Assembly: GCA_012513605.1 (NCBI GenBank) | Contig: JAAZBV010000130.1 | Location: 17,204 to 81,203 of the forward strand | DNA from: Desulfatiglans sp. | GTDB taxonomy: Bacteria > Desulfobacterota > DSM-4660 > Desulfatiglandales > HGW-15 | Direction of reading: 5' to 3' | DNA length: 64,000 nt | Part shown: positions 23,961 through 32,891 of the stretch, piece after piece | How the letters are laid out: the number at the start of each line of letters is the position of its first letter | Numbering within the stretch: position 1 is the stretch's first letter | Translations under genes and position numbers: made by a program | Notes under the pieces: generated by a model | What the model saw: only the letters and a program-made list of their open reading frames with translations | What the model was told of the DNA's origin: nothing | The model's database searches: none

Positions 23961-25348
23961 GATCCCTGCCTTTTCTTAAACCGCTGGACATGGGAAAAGG
24001 CAGGGTTTCCTCCACCCTGTTTATGCTTGCTGTTCCCACAATGATATCCCTCTTTTTTCAGAACCTGTACAGCCTTGTGGATATCATGTTTGTTTCATGG
24101 GTAGGCACAACACCCCTTGCGGCCCTTTCTCTTTCTGTTCCTGTTTTTTACCTGGCACTCGCACTGGTAAGGGGAATAGGCCTGGGGACTACCACCCTGA
24201 TGAGCTCAGCGCGCGGTGAGGGTGACGAGAAAAAGGCCGATTCTCTGGCCGAGGCATCTCTTCCTTTGATGCTGCTGATACTCTGCCCTCTGCTTATTCT
24301 CACTCTTCCCGGTCCATGCAAATACATATTTTCCCTTCTCGGGGCGAAGGGAGAAGTGCTTTTAACGGTCCACGATTACGCCCTCTGGCTCTCACTGAGT
24401 TTTCCTGTAATGGGGTATGCCATGCTGTGCGAGTCCATACTTATGAGTCATGGTGATTCCGTTACACCCATGAAGGGCATGGTACTGGGTAACATTTTGA
24501 ATCTTATACTCGATCCGGTTCTCATCTTTAGTGCCAACATGGGAGTCGAAGGCGCATCTCTGGCATCTCTTATCGGGTGGATATTTACTGCTTATTATCT
24601 GAGAAGAAAACTCATCACATACGGATACTCGGTTCCGGTTGTTAAAAAAACCGGGGATATGATAAAGCAGTGGAGGCGTATATGGGGAATAGGTTATGTT
24701 ATTACCCTCTCCATGATTGTAGTAACCTTTTCAGTGGGGGCCATGAACTGGTTTCTTGCCCGTGAAGGAGCGGCTGCAATAGGGGCATGGAACCTTATGA
24801 GCAGGGTGGAACTGATGATAGTTCTTCCCTTTATGGGAATAAGTCACTCCCTTGTGCCATTTGTCGGATTCAATTTCGGAAGACGTAATAAAGAACGTAT
24901 CATTGCGGCTGTAAAGACATCACTCTGTATCGAATTATCCGGAATGGCGGTTTTTTCACTGCTGTTTATCTATTTTTCAAAAGAGATCATAGGATTATTC
25001 AACCCGGGGCAGGATGTCCTGCAATGGGGGGCCTATGCCCTAAGGGCCTCTGCAACAGCCTACATATTTTTCCCCTTTGAACTTACCCTTATGGGCACAG
25101 CCCAGGGCCTTAGAAGGCCGGTCTTTTCTCTGGTAACTTCCATATTCAGGCAGATATTTCTGAGGATCCCCCTGGCGGCCCTGCTGTACGGCATGAGCGG
25201 TGTTAAAGGTATCTACTGGAGTCATCCCCTCTCCATGGTTGCGGGAGGGCTTCTGTCCGCAGCATTGATTATGGTACTGTTACGTAATGAAAATATTCTG
25301 GACCGTTCGCGTATGTCACAACACCATACAGGAGCAAATGATGAATAA
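23957..25348 (+). CDS. MATE-family exporter
   Basis: A 463-residue membrane protein with about 12 hydrophobic segments. It carries MATE hallmarks: FMLAVPTMISLFFQNLYSLVDIMFVSWVG spans 22-50 (core LYSLVDIMFV), GTTPLAALSLS near 50-60, and a second half-repeat including GAAAIGAWNLMSR. Cation-coupled export of small cationic molecules is the family role. It overlaps the FAD subunit by 4 bp and the next gene by 11 bp, so it is part of the same transcript and may export a product of the enzymes here. Confidence 0.88.
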   Translation: MRSLPFLKPLDMGKGRVSSTLFMLAVPTMISLFFQNLYSLVDIMFVSWVGTTPLAALSLSVPVFYLALALVRGIGLGTTTLMSSARGEGDEKKADSLAEASLPLMLLILCPLLILTLPGPCKYIFSLLGAKGEVLLTVHDYALWLSLSFPVMGYAMLCESILMSHGDSVTPMKGMVLGNILNLILDPVLIFSANMGVEGASLASLIGWIFTAYYLRRKLITYGYSVPVVKKTGDMIKQWRRIWGIGYVITLSMIVVTFSVGAMNWFLAREGAAAIGAWNLMSRVELMIVLPFMGISHSLVPFVGFNFGRRNKERIIAAVKTSLCIELSGMAVFSLLFIYFSKEIIGLFNPGQDVLQWGAYALRASATAYIFFPFELTLMGTAQGLRRPVFSLVTSIFRQIFLRIPLAALLYGMSGVKGIYWSHPLSMVAGGLLSAALIMVLLRNENILDRSRMSQHHTGANDE

Positions 25349-26387
25349 ATCAAATGAAAAAGAATACTATATTGAACCGGGGCAGGAATGGGAAATAGAC
25401 CTGTTCAAACCCGAAGATGCGGAAGGGGTGGTAAATCTTTTTCTGTCTGTCTACGGAAAAGAATACCCGGTAAAGACCTATCTCGACAAAGAGAGATTAA
25501 CAGATGAAAACCATGCAGGGACCACCATTTCAACCGTGGCCAGAACCACAAAGGGCGATATAGTCGGACACGTGGCACTGTATCAGAGCGCACCATTTAA
25601 AAAGATCTATGAGGCTGGAGCTGGAGTGGTGCACCGTGACTACCGTGGTGGAAAGGGTATCTTCACCAGGATGACAGCGCACACGCAGAATGTATCCGCA
25701 AATAAATTCTCTGTGGAGGTGATATTCGGAGAGCCTGTATGCAATCACATCTTCTCTCAGAAAATGACCAGCAACCTTGGATGGATAACCATGGCCCTTG
25801 AACTGGACCTTATGCCTGCATCCGCCTATATAGCTGAAAAAAGCGCTTCCGGGCGGGTCTCCTCTTTTATTGATTTTAAGACCCTGATACCTCATCCTCA
25901 CAGGGTCTTTCTTCCGTCACAGTACCGGAATGAGCTTGAATATATCTATGAAGGACTGGATGACGAGCGGGACATGTATGTCAGCCAGGCGCCTTTTCCT
26001 GAAGAGGGTTTTACTTGCATAAATACTCAGATTTTTGATTTCGCACAGGTTGCCAGGCTTACTGTCAGTAAATCAGGCAAAGATTTTTCTGAAATATTTT
26101 TCAGGGAGGAAAAGAGTGCTGAAAGCAAGGGAATTACACTGATTGAGGTATGGCTTAACCTTTCAGAACCATGGATCGGTGAGACAATCAATCTTCTGAG
26201 AGGAAAAGGGTATTTTTTTGGAGGTCTCCTTCCAAGGTGGTTCAATGAGGACGGACTGCTTATGCTCAAGACAAAACACCGTCCATATTGGGAAGAGATG
26301 CAAATATATTCCGAACGGGCAATAGAGATCACCGGGTTTGTACGAAGGGACTGGGAGGACCGGACGCGTCAGTCAAAAGAACAATAG
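25338..26387 (+). CDS. GNAT-like acyltransferase-family protein
   Basis: About 349 residues. WEIDLFKPEDAEGVVNLF near 16-33 and GAGVVHRDYRGGKGIFTRMTAH near 94-115 (core VHRDYRGGKGI) form the acetyl-CoA-binding region of the GNAT fold. The C-terminal half, with ITLIEVWLNLSEPW, could be a second degenerate GNAT copy. The ATG at 25338 has GGAG seven bases upstream and lies inside the end of the MATE gene. Its resemblance to the C-terminal part of the 17843-19174 fusion suggests related partners. Confidence 0.7.
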   Translation: MMNKSNEKEYYIEPGQEWEIDLFKPEDAEGVVNLFLSVYGKEYPVKTYLDKERLTDENHAGTTISTVARTTKGDIVGHVALYQSAPFKKIYEAGAGVVHRDYRGGKGIFTRMTAHTQNVSANKFSVEVIFGEPVCNHIFSQKMTSNLGWITMALELDLMPASAYIAEKSASGRVSSFIDFKTLIPHPHRVFLPSQYRNELEYIYEGLDDERDMYVSQAPFPEEGFTCINTQIFDFAQVARLTVSKSGKDFSEIFFREEKSAESKGITLIEVWLNLSEPWIGETINLLRGKGYFFGGLLPRWFNEDGLLMLKTKHRPYWEEMQIYSERAIEITGFVRRDWEDRTRQSKEQ

Positions 26388-26505
26388 GGAATCAGCATGA
26401 TACTTTTTAAATAGGTTAAACTCGAATGGTTCAAATTTGTATTTGATTGCAGGTAAGGAATGGATTATAAATTCTTATACAGAAAAATCCGGTATGGGGG
26501 TAAAA

Positions 26506-26838
26506 ATGGAGATAGAGCACAGGAAAGATGTTAAGGCGGATATCATGACTGTAAAGGGAAGAATGGACGCCATAACCACTGCGGAATTTGATAAAAAAAT
26601 CGAAGAGATTATTCAGCAGAAGGGAAACACTATTATTGTGGATTTTTCCGGGCTGGATTATATAAGCAGCGCTGGTCTTAGGAGTATCCTGTCGGCATCA
26701 AAAAAACTTAAAGGTAAAGGCGGAACTATAATCCTCACGGCATTAAAGGATGTGGTAAGGGATGTGTTCGAAATATCCGGTTTCAGCTCCATACTGACGA
26801 TACATGAATCCGTGGAAAAGGCCCTCGTGGAGATATGA
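26506..26838 (+). CDS. STAS-domain anti-sigma factor antagonist (RsbV/SpoIIAA-like)
   Basis: About 110 residues, the usual size. IIVDFSGLDYISSAGLRSILSA (about 47-68; core DYISSAGLR) carries the conserved serine phosphorylated by RsbW kinases. GGTIILTALKDVVRDVFEISGF follows. I chose the ATG at 26506 with GGGGG five bases upstream; ATGs further upstream are in frame but give no better signal. Downstream lie the cognate-looking kinase and PP2C phosphatase. Confidence 0.9.
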   Translation: MEIEHRKDVKADIMTVKGRMDAITTAEFDKKIEEIIQQKGNTIIVDFSGLDYISSAGLRSILSASKKLKGKGGTIILTALKDVVRDVFEISGFSSILTIHESVEKALVEI

Positions 26839-26875
26839 TTTAATCACCATTTACAAAAGGACTGTCCGATCGATT

Positions 26876-27289
26876 ATGAGCAATATAATATTGCAGGCCG
26901 GTCTGGAAAATCTGGGCAGATTTACTGAATTTGTCACTGCATATGCGAGAAAAAACGGTTTTCAAAGGATGCAGACAGACAGAATAGCCCTGTGTCTTGA
27001 AGAAGCAGTCGTTAACATTTGCAGTTACGCCTATCCGGATAATCCAGACGGAAAAGTAGAGATATCCCTCCACATGGAAAACGGAGATACTCTGATCATA
27101 AGAATAAAGGACAGCGGCATCCCCTTTGACATTCTATCTCAGAAGGATCCGGATATAAAAGCGGGTGTATCGAAGCGTGAAATCGGTGGTTTGGGAATAT
27201 TTATTATAAAAAAAATGATGGATGACGTGAAATACGACAGGGTCGATAATCAGAATATATTGACCATGACCCTTAAAAGGGAGGCATGA
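26876..27289 (+). CDS. RsbW-like serine kinase/anti-sigma factor (HATPase_c_2)
   Basis: About 138 residues. The N-box LCLEEAVVNICSYAY (about 41-55) has its Asn, then IKDSGIPFD (near 81-89) and GGLGIFIIKKMMD (near 110-122) give G1 and G2 boxes. In RsbW/SpoIIAB the kinase phosphorylates the STAS partner and binds a sigma factor or other target when the partner is phosphorylated. It is 37 bp after the STAS gene. No sigma factor is encoded nearby, so the target is unknown. Confidence 0.88.
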   Translation: MSNIILQAGLENLGRFTEFVTAYARKNGFQRMQTDRIALCLEEAVVNICSYAYPDNPDGKVEISLHMENGDTLIIRIKDSGIPFDILSQKDPDIKAGVSKREIGGLGIFIIKKMMDDVKYDRVDNQNILTMTLKREA

Positions 27290-27290
27290 T

Positions 27291-28280
27291 ATGAGATCAA
27301 TCTCTACAGCCCTGTTTCTGATCATCTCTATCCTGCTTTCCACTGTTCAATCCTTTGCCGGAGAAAATGCCTTGAAAAAGGTGTCCCTGATCCCCCAATG
27401 GGTACCCCAGGCCCAGTTTGCAGGATATTATATGGGGCTTGAAAAGGATTTCTATAAAGAGCGGGGCATTGATCTGACGATAATCACAGGGGGGCCGGAT
27501 AGCCCGCCCATTGACCTTCTAAAGGATGGCACCGCCGATTTCGCGACTGTCTGGCTCACATCAGGGCTGGAGGCAAGGGATCAGGGAATTCCCGTGATTA
27601 ACATCGCCCAGATGATGCAGCGTTCATCCCTGATGCTCGTTGCCAAAAAAGCTAGAGGCGTCAGGGAACCCCGCGACATGGAAGGCAAAAAGGTGGGCTT
27701 GTGGGGTCCTGTGTTCCAGCTTCAGCCAAAGGCTTTTTTTAAAAAATATAATATAACCCCGCAGATTGTGAGGCAGTCCTACTCGGTAAATCTCTTTCTG
27801 AGAGACGGCGTGGATGTGGTTTCCGCCATGTGGTACAATGAATACCATACCATTTTAAATTCCGGACTCAACCCCGAAGAACTCACCACCTTTATGTTTC
27901 ATGAACACGGGCTCAATTTCCCTGAAGATGGAATATACGCACTTGAAGACACCTGTGCAGATGATCCTGGCCTGTGTGAATCCTTTATAAGGGCATCTGA
28001 ACAGGGGTGGAGATACGCCTTTGCTCATCCTGAGGAGACCATAGATCTGATTATGAAAAATCTCGAAAAAGAGCATATCCCTGCCACAAGAGTTCACCAG
28101 AGATGGATGCTGGACAGGATCAGAGACCTGATGATTCCTCAAGAGGATGTGCCAATGGGAATGCTGTCTGAAGAGGACTACTACAGGGTGGCGAACGCAC
28201 TATACTCGGGCGGCTTTATAAAAAAAATCCCCAAACTCTCCGATTTTTACAGAAAGCCTGGTGAGATCAATGAAAAATAG
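27291..28280 (+). CDS. NMT1/THI5-like periplasmic substrate-binding protein
   Basis: A 329-residue protein with a signal peptide (TALFLIISILLSTVQSFAG at 6-24). The mature protein starts with VSLIPQWVPQAQFAGYYMG (about 31-49), then KDFYKERGIDL and GGPDSPPIDLL, typical of the NMT1 family of ABC solute-binding proteins for thiamine precursors, sulfonates or nitrate-like ligands. No permease or ATPase gene accompanies it. It overlaps the start of the Cache-HAMP-PP2C gene by 11 bp, so it may act as a ligand-presenting protein for that sensor instead of a transporter part. Confidence 0.85.
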   Translation: MRSISTALFLIISILLSTVQSFAGENALKKVSLIPQWVPQAQFAGYYMGLEKDFYKERGIDLTIITGGPDSPPIDLLKDGTADFATVWLTSGLEARDQGIPVINIAQMMQRSSLMLVAKKARGVREPRDMEGKKVGLWGPVFQLQPKAFFKKYNITPQIVRQSYSVNLFLRDGVDVVSAMWYNEYHTILNSGLNPEELTTFMFHEHGLNFPEDGIYALEDTCADDPGLCESFIRASEQGWRYAFAHPEETIDLIMKNLEKEHIPATRVHQRWMLDRIRDLMIPQEDVPMGMLSEEDYYRVANALYSGGFIKKIPKLSDFYRKPGEINEK

Positions 28281-30186
28281 AGGAATCGCCCTTAAACTTG
28301 CACTTCTGATTCTGACCAGCATCACGGTTATATTTGCGGTTGTCTTTACCTACAATTATTTTTTTTCTCGGCAGATCATATCGGAAAATGTTGAAAAAAA
28401 TGCCAGAAACCTCGCACAGTCCACTGTAAACAGAATAGATACAGTTCTTATGTCAGTAGAAAAGGTTCCCCGAAGCCTTTCCTATTTCTATGAAGACATG
28501 AATAGTGAGGGAGAAGAGCTGATCAGCCTTCTGCGCTCGGTTGTGGATAACAATCCCGAAATCTACGGCACCACTATGGCATTTGAGCCATACGCATACC
28601 AGGGAGACAGAGAAAGATATGCGCCCTATGTGTACAGGGGCGATGATGGCACAGCCATATCACATATCACATATGATTACATATTTTATGACTGGTATCA
28701 GATTCCCTGTGAGCTCAACATGCCAACCTGGTCTGAGCCCTACTTTGATGAGGGAGCAGGGAATATCATAATGGTAACCTATTCCATGCCCTTTTACAGA
28801 AACATTGACGGTAAAAGGGTTTTCACCGGCGTGGTTACTGCCGATATCTCACTTGAATGGCTTCAGAAAATCATCTCATCAATCAAGATTGGTCAAACCG
28901 GTTACGGGTTTCTGCTTTCTAAAAACGGGACCTTTGTGACCCATCCAAATCCGGATTTTGTGATGAATGAAACCATCTTCAGTGTTGCTGAGGCACTTGA
29001 AGATAATGACGTCCGTGAACTGGGAAGAAAAATGGTAAGCGGAAACAGCGGATTTTCACCCTTTACCAGTACAGTCTCAGGCAAGAAGTGCTGGATGGTC
29101 TATATGCCTCTCTCTTCCAACGGCTGGTCCCTGGCAGTGCTTTTTCCTCAGGATGAACTCATGGCCGATATTTCTCGTCTCAGCCACACAGTGCTCCTTA
29201 TAAGCATTCTTGGTTTTTTTATAATCCTTATTGTTACCATATGGATCGCCAGGACAATTACCAGCCCCCTCAGGGCACTCTCCAGGGCAACCGAGGAGAT
29301 AGCAGCCGGGCACTTGGATATAGAAATCCCCTTTATTAAATCCAGGGATGAGGTTGGAAGACTCGCCGATTCCTTTACATATATGAAGACTTCTCTTAAA
29401 AAATATATTCTTGAACTGACTGAGGCTACTGCCGCGAGGGAAAGGATTGAGGGTGAGCTTCAGGTAGCCCATGACATTCAGATGGGTATACTGCCTAAAA
29501 AATTTCCCCCGTTTCCCGAAAGAACTGAATTTGATCTATACGCCATACTTGAACCGGCAAAGGAGGTCGGAGGAGACCTGTACGATTTTTTCCTGATGGA
29601 TGAAGATCATCTGTGTTTCACGGTAGGTGATGTCTCCGGCAAGGGGGTTCCTGCGGCAATCTTTATGGCCATCACTAAAACCCTTATAAAAAGCAAGGCA
29701 ACTCAGGGGCTCTTTCCGAACAAGATTTTAAAAAGCGTCAATGAAGACCTGTCTTTAGATAACCCTTCATTGATGTTCGTTACCCTGTTTCTCGGAATAC
29801 TCGACCTGAAGAGCGGAGAACTTGAATACTGCAACGGAGGGCATAATCCACCCTATCTGATGAAAGCGGACGGAGGGTTGGAGCCTCTGGCCACAACACA
29901 CGGAATGGCGCTTGGGGTTATGGAAGATTTTTTGTATAAATCCAACCGAATTCAGCTTCAAAGGGGAGACAGGCTGTTTTTGTATACAGACGGTGTTACA
30001 GAGGCTGCGAACAAGGATGATGAACTCTTTTCAGAGACTCGTCTTGAAAAAGATCTTAGAAGTTTAAATAACTGCTCACTTACGAAGACAGTAAACAGTG
30101 TCCTTGATCATGTTAAAGACTTCTCTCAGGGCCTTCCTCAGACCGATGATATCACCATGATGATAATAAATTACTCAGGGCAGTAA
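28270..30186 (+). CDS. Cache-HAMP-PP2C (SpoIIE-type) membrane sensor phosphatase
   Basis: About 638 residues. An N-terminal membrane segment (about 10-30), an extracytoplasmic dCache-like domain, a second membrane segment (about 298-320), a HAMP domain (ITSPLRALSRATEEIAAGHL near 331-350) and a C-terminal PP2C domain with EVGGDLYDFF, GDVSGKGVPAA, GGHNPPYL, YTDGVTEA and DDITMMII. All metal-binding aspartates look intact. It would dephosphorylate the STAS protein and so release or capture the RsbW kinase. It ends the cluster that began at 17843. Confidence 0.92.
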   Translation: MKNRGIALKLALLILTSITVIFAVVFTYNYFFSRQIISENVEKNARNLAQSTVNRIDTVLMSVEKVPRSLSYFYEDMNSEGEELISLLRSVVDNNPEIYGTTMAFEPYAYQGDRERYAPYVYRGDDGTAISHITYDYIFYDWYQIPCELNMPTWSEPYFDEGAGNIIMVTYSMPFYRNIDGKRVFTGVVTADISLEWLQKIISSIKIGQTGYGFLLSKNGTFVTHPNPDFVMNETIFSVAEALEDNDVRELGRKMVSGNSGFSPFTSTVSGKKCWMVYMPLSSNGWSLAVLFPQDELMADISRLSHTVLLISILGFFIILIVTIWIARTITSPLRALSRATEEIAAGHLDIEIPFIKSRDEVGRLADSFTYMKTSLKKYILELTEATAARERIEGELQVAHDIQMGILPKKFPPFPERTEFDLYAILEPAKEVGGDLYDFFLMDEDHLCFTVGDVSGKGVPAAIFMAITKTLIKSKATQGLFPNKILKSVNEDLSLDNPSLMFVTLFLGILDLKSGELEYCNGGHNPPYLMKADGGLEPLATTHGMALGVMEDFLYKSNRIQLQRGDRLFLYTDGVTEAANKDDELFSETRLEKDLRSLNNCSLTKTVNSVLDHVKDFSQGLPQTDDITMMIINYSGQ

Positions 30187-30277
30187 TTTTCTTCAGGTGA
30201 ACCACAGTCTCGGAATATTAACCCAAGTTCGACAAGAAAAATAAGAAGCTGCAATAAAAACAGCATGTTAGGTAAAA

Positions 30278-30670
30278 TCAGACCAAATTTTCCCCACTAC
30301 ATTTTTCAGTAGTTGGTTTTTTGAGTGGTATTTTGATCATGATACGATCCATGGGCTGCTGTTTTACCTTCAGACTTTTGTAAATGGCCACCTGGTTCAT
30401 TATCGGCACTGTGCTGTTTCTGATATTTACAGTAGAACCATCATCGGTCTTAAACATGGTCGTAACCCTTACATGAGTAGACAGTATATTTCTGATGCTC
30501 TGCCAGTTATATTGGATACCATCCTGACGCAACTGACGTAAAACCCCGGCAAGAAAATGATAGGCCATCACAGAAACGAAGATATGCTCTGATCTAAGTT
30601 TTTTACCTTTTCTAAAATAACACATACCTGTGTATATTCCACGCCAATCCTGATTACGGGGAATACACAT
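30278..30670 (-). pseudogene. Transposase C-terminal fragment (IS1634/IS4-like)
   Basis: A 130-codon frame resembling the C-terminal end of IS1634-type DDE transposases: RSEHIFVSVMAYHFLAGVLRQLR (about 27-49; core VMAYHFLAG), then NWQSIRNIL near 55-63 and HVRVTT near 66-71. The N-terminal catalytic part is absent. Direct repeats of acaggtatgtgt near 30625 and 30667 and disordered sequence upstream indicate IS debris. Confidence 0.7.
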
Positions 30671-31167
30671 ACCTGTGGGTTTCTGAAAATAGAGTAAAAT
30701 ATATAGGCTGACACTGGCCTGCTTCCGGTCTTCGTTTTATCTGCCGGGGACTGTAACCGTTTGCTCCTTTTTCAGTGTCTGGTAATGTGGTCTCAGTGAG
30801 AACACTGTTTTTGATGCGCTGCGGTAACTTTCAAAGCTGACGTACCGCATTTTTTTATATCGTAGTCTTTGAAGCTAGAGGAACAAATCAGAGAACCCAA
30901 CACAGGGCGTCATTCCCGAGGAGCGGGTTATTGATCCTGCTCTATCGTAGGGTTCATATCACTGTCATTCCCTCGAAGGAGGGAATCCATTTTTCTTCTC
31001 AAACCACCCTTGACTTTATACGTCCTTTTAAGAAAAAAATATCTACATAATTTCTTTCGCAGTTTATACCAGTAAGACATAAAAGCATAGACGTTTGTAC
31101 TTAGGATGTCACCTGGTCCATTCTTCCTGATATCGACTAAGATCCAATATCCATATGAACTAAACTG
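30671..31167. other. IS debris and dispersed repeats
   Basis: About 500 bp with no intact gene. It holds a further minus-strand open stretch (about 30668-30810) that may be more of the decayed transposase. Near 30912-30930 and 30963-30992 are tgtcattccc...gggaatcc hairpins of the widespread intergenic type (cattccctcgaaggagggaat, stem around a cgaa loop). Confidence 0.5.
30963..30992. repeat. Dispersed cattccc...gggaatg-type hairpin repeat
   Basis: attccctc-gaa-ggagggaat forms a near-perfect small hairpin followed by ccatttttc. This cattcccgcgaaagcgggaat-like motif is common between genes in Proteobacteria. A related, more degenerate copy lies at about 30910-30930. Confidence 0.7.
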
Positions 31168-31500
31168 TTACGTATGCACACTTTGATCAATCGTTTCAAC
31201 AATCCACTGGTTCAGGCTTTTTCCCTCTGCGGAGGCAAGTGAGGCTATTTCAGCATGCAGTTCAGGTGGAATGCGTAAGTTAAATTTTCCAGAAAATTCT
31301 TTATATGGTTCAATGCCTTTTTCTTTGCATGCCTCCAGGAAAACATTTAAAGATTTCTTGAATTCCTGACGCAATTCATCGGGTGTTTTTCCATAAAAAT
31401 CCGCCCCGCCATTGAGACCAAGTATTTCTCCCCGAAACATATCTATATCGGGGTCATATTCTATTTTTGCTTTATGTCCTTTAAAAGTCATTATATTCAT
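31168..31500 (-). CDS. hicB: HicB-type antitoxin with ribbon-helix-helix tail
   Basis: About 110 residues from the ATG at 31500, which overlaps the hicA stop (ATGA). The N-terminal half is the HicB RNase-H-like fold (KIEYDPDIDMFRGEILGL near 12-29, FYGKTPDELRQEFKKSL near 35-51). The C-terminus is a ribbon-helix-helix domain (FNLRIPPELHAEIASLASAEGKSLNQWI near 72-99, core LRIPPELH). It should neutralise HicA and bind the palindrome upstream. Confidence 0.92.
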   Translation of the reverse strand: MNIMTFKGHKAKIEYDPDIDMFRGEILGLNGGADFYGKTPDELRQEFKKSLNVFLEACKEKGIEPYKEFSGKFNLRIPPELHAEIASLASAEGKSLNQWIVETIDQSVHT

Positions 31501-31751
31501 GATGTAACTCCATGCATTTCCAACCATTTACGAATGCTTATAACTGCACCTTTATCAGTGTCTGGTGTAGGATGCGGCCTATGAAATATTCTTACTTCAT
31601 TAAACAAAAACACTGCAACTCTGGACCCTTCACGTTCACTTACCTCAGCGCCAAGCGCTATAAATAATTTTTCAATATCAACCCATTTAATATTACCGCT
31701 AACAGGCCTGTTAAAAATAAGTTCCAGTGTTTTTTGATGCTTTGGCTTCAT
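31497..31751 (-). CDS. hicA: HicA-type mRNA interferase toxin
   Basis: An 84-residue toxin, slightly longer than typical HicA but with the family pattern: LELIFNRPVSGNIKWVDIEKLF (about 9-30), SEREGSRVAVFLFN (near 38-51) and the catalytic-histidine region IFHRPHP (near 55-61). The dsRBD-like fold cleaves mRNA. It is the first gene of the operon, with an ATG only 7 bases after the -10 element and no Shine-Dalgarno site. Confidence 0.88.
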   Translation of the reverse strand: MKPKHQKTLELIFNRPVSGNIKWVDIEKLFIALGAEVSEREGSRVAVFLFNEVRIFHRPHPTPDTDKGAVISIRKWLEMHGVTS

Positions 31752-31758
31752 GTGTTGA

Positions 31759-31786
31759 ATAGTACCAAATCATGGTACTTTGTCAA
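31759..31786 (-). promoter_or_regulatory. hicAB promoter with palindromic operator
   Basis: On the minus strand TTGACA (31786-31781) and TACTAT (31764-31759) are 16 bases apart. The palindrome agtacca-aatca-tggtact (31761-31779) fills the spacer. HicB ribbon-helix-helix binding there would block transcription. Expected transcription start coincides with the hicA ATG. Confidence 0.65.
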
Positions 31787-31855
31787 TAAATTTTCATGGC
31801 ATATTGATGCAGGTTAAAAGAGATAACCTTTACATAAACTTAACATGAAATATAA

Positions 31856-31887
31856 AAGGCAATTAAGATTAATACCTTAACTGCCTT
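31856..31887 (-). terminator. Terminator for the YgjP-like gene
   Basis: A 12-bp stem with one mismatch (aaggcaattaag / cttaactgcctt) and an 8-base loop. On the minus strand it is followed by TTTTATATTT. It lies about 120 bp after the stop of the 32011-32739 gene. Confidence 0.6.
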
Positions 31888-31952
31888 GATATTAGTGCAT
31901 CCTGTTTGTTTTTTGTTTATCATGGATTGTAGCGCTCTCTTCGTCTAAGCCG

Positions 31953-31973
31953 GTGTTAACAAAAGGTTAACAC
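31953..31973. repeat. Perfect 8-bp inverted repeat
   Basis: gtgttaac and gttaacac flank the 5-base loop aaaag. It sits between the YgjP-like gene end and its terminator. It may be a protein-binding site or a small hairpin; there is no T-run. Confidence 0.6.
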
Positions 31974-32010
31974 TATGAGCAATATGCCGTTGAACTTATG
32001 GAATTCAGCA

Positions 32011-32739
32011 TCAGACCTTCAGCCTGTAACTTTCCAGAATCTTCTTTCGCTCCTTCCAGTCCGGCATACATGAATATAAAAAGGCATAGAAAAACCTGGA
32101 ATGGTTTAGATACCGCAGATGACACAGCTCATGCATTATAATGTATTCGATGCAGACCTCGGGCAGGTAGATAAGCCTGAGGTTTAATGTGATTATACCT
32201 GCCCTTGTGCAACTGCCCCACCTGTTTTTCATGTTCCGTATCTTAAGCATGGGGGTGCGAAGGTCATGATCAGACATGATGGCAAGGCCTTTATCAAGAT
32301 ATTCCCTGAACACCTTTTCCGCCTGATCCCGGTACCATTTATCAACCACCCTCTTCACGCTGTCAGCATCTGAAGTTTTTGTCTGGACAACAAGCTCTCC
32401 ATCCAACAGTATGACCTGAACCCTTTTGGCAGTTGCTACATTGAGCGTATATTCCTTTCCAAGGTATGATGTTTTTTTACCTGAAATGTATTCACTGGGT
32501 AAAGGCAGCATCTGGCGGTTTTGAAGCTTCAGGATGGTTTTAATGATCCATGGGGTTTTTTCCTTTACCACCTCACTGATATAGGAATTGGATGCGCGAA
32601 GGGGTGCGGTGATCCTTACCTGCTGGTCAGCGTCAACAGTAATACGCAGGTTTTTGCATGACTTCCTGTAAAGGGTGCAATGGATATCACGATCGATATC
32701 CCTGATAATATATTCCGCTTTTAAAACCCTTTTAGCCAT
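32011..32739 (-). CDS. YgjP-like M48-related metallopeptidase
   Basis: A 242-residue protein of the YgjP/SprT-like group. The zinc motif HELCHLRYLNH (near 190-200) has the HExxH histidines and the following residue set, preceded by RWGSC (near 170-174), another family hallmark. Function in bacteria is unclear; relatives are annotated as UTP pyrophosphatase or metal-dependent hydrolase. It stands alone between the HicAB region and the OYE-type enzyme, divergently transcribed from the latter. Confidence 0.85.
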   Translation of the reverse strand: MAKRVLKAEYIIRDIDRDIHCTLYRKSCKNLRITVDADQQVRITAPLRASNSYISEVVKEKTPWIIKTILKLQNRQMLPLPSEYISGKKTSYLGKEYTLNVATAKRVQVILLDGELVVQTKTSDADSVKRVVDKWYRDQAEKVFREYLDKGLAIMSDHDLRTPMLKIRNMKNRWGSCTRAGIITLNLRLIYLPEVCIEYIIMHELCHLRYLNHSRFFYAFLYSCMPDWKERKKILESYRLKV

Positions 32740-32891
32740 TGATATTTCCTTAAAAACTGGGCACTATTAATACCCTTGACACATAACATCACCTGTGACA
32801 TTTACAAATGAAACTGTCATTCAGGAATCTATTTTAAAAACCGTTTAAAAACAAGGCACTATGTGTCAGATTTTTTGCGAAAAGGAATAAT

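Noticed and set aside
30900..31000. CRISPR array
   Set aside because: Only two related hairpins of different sequence, no regular spacing and no cas genes.
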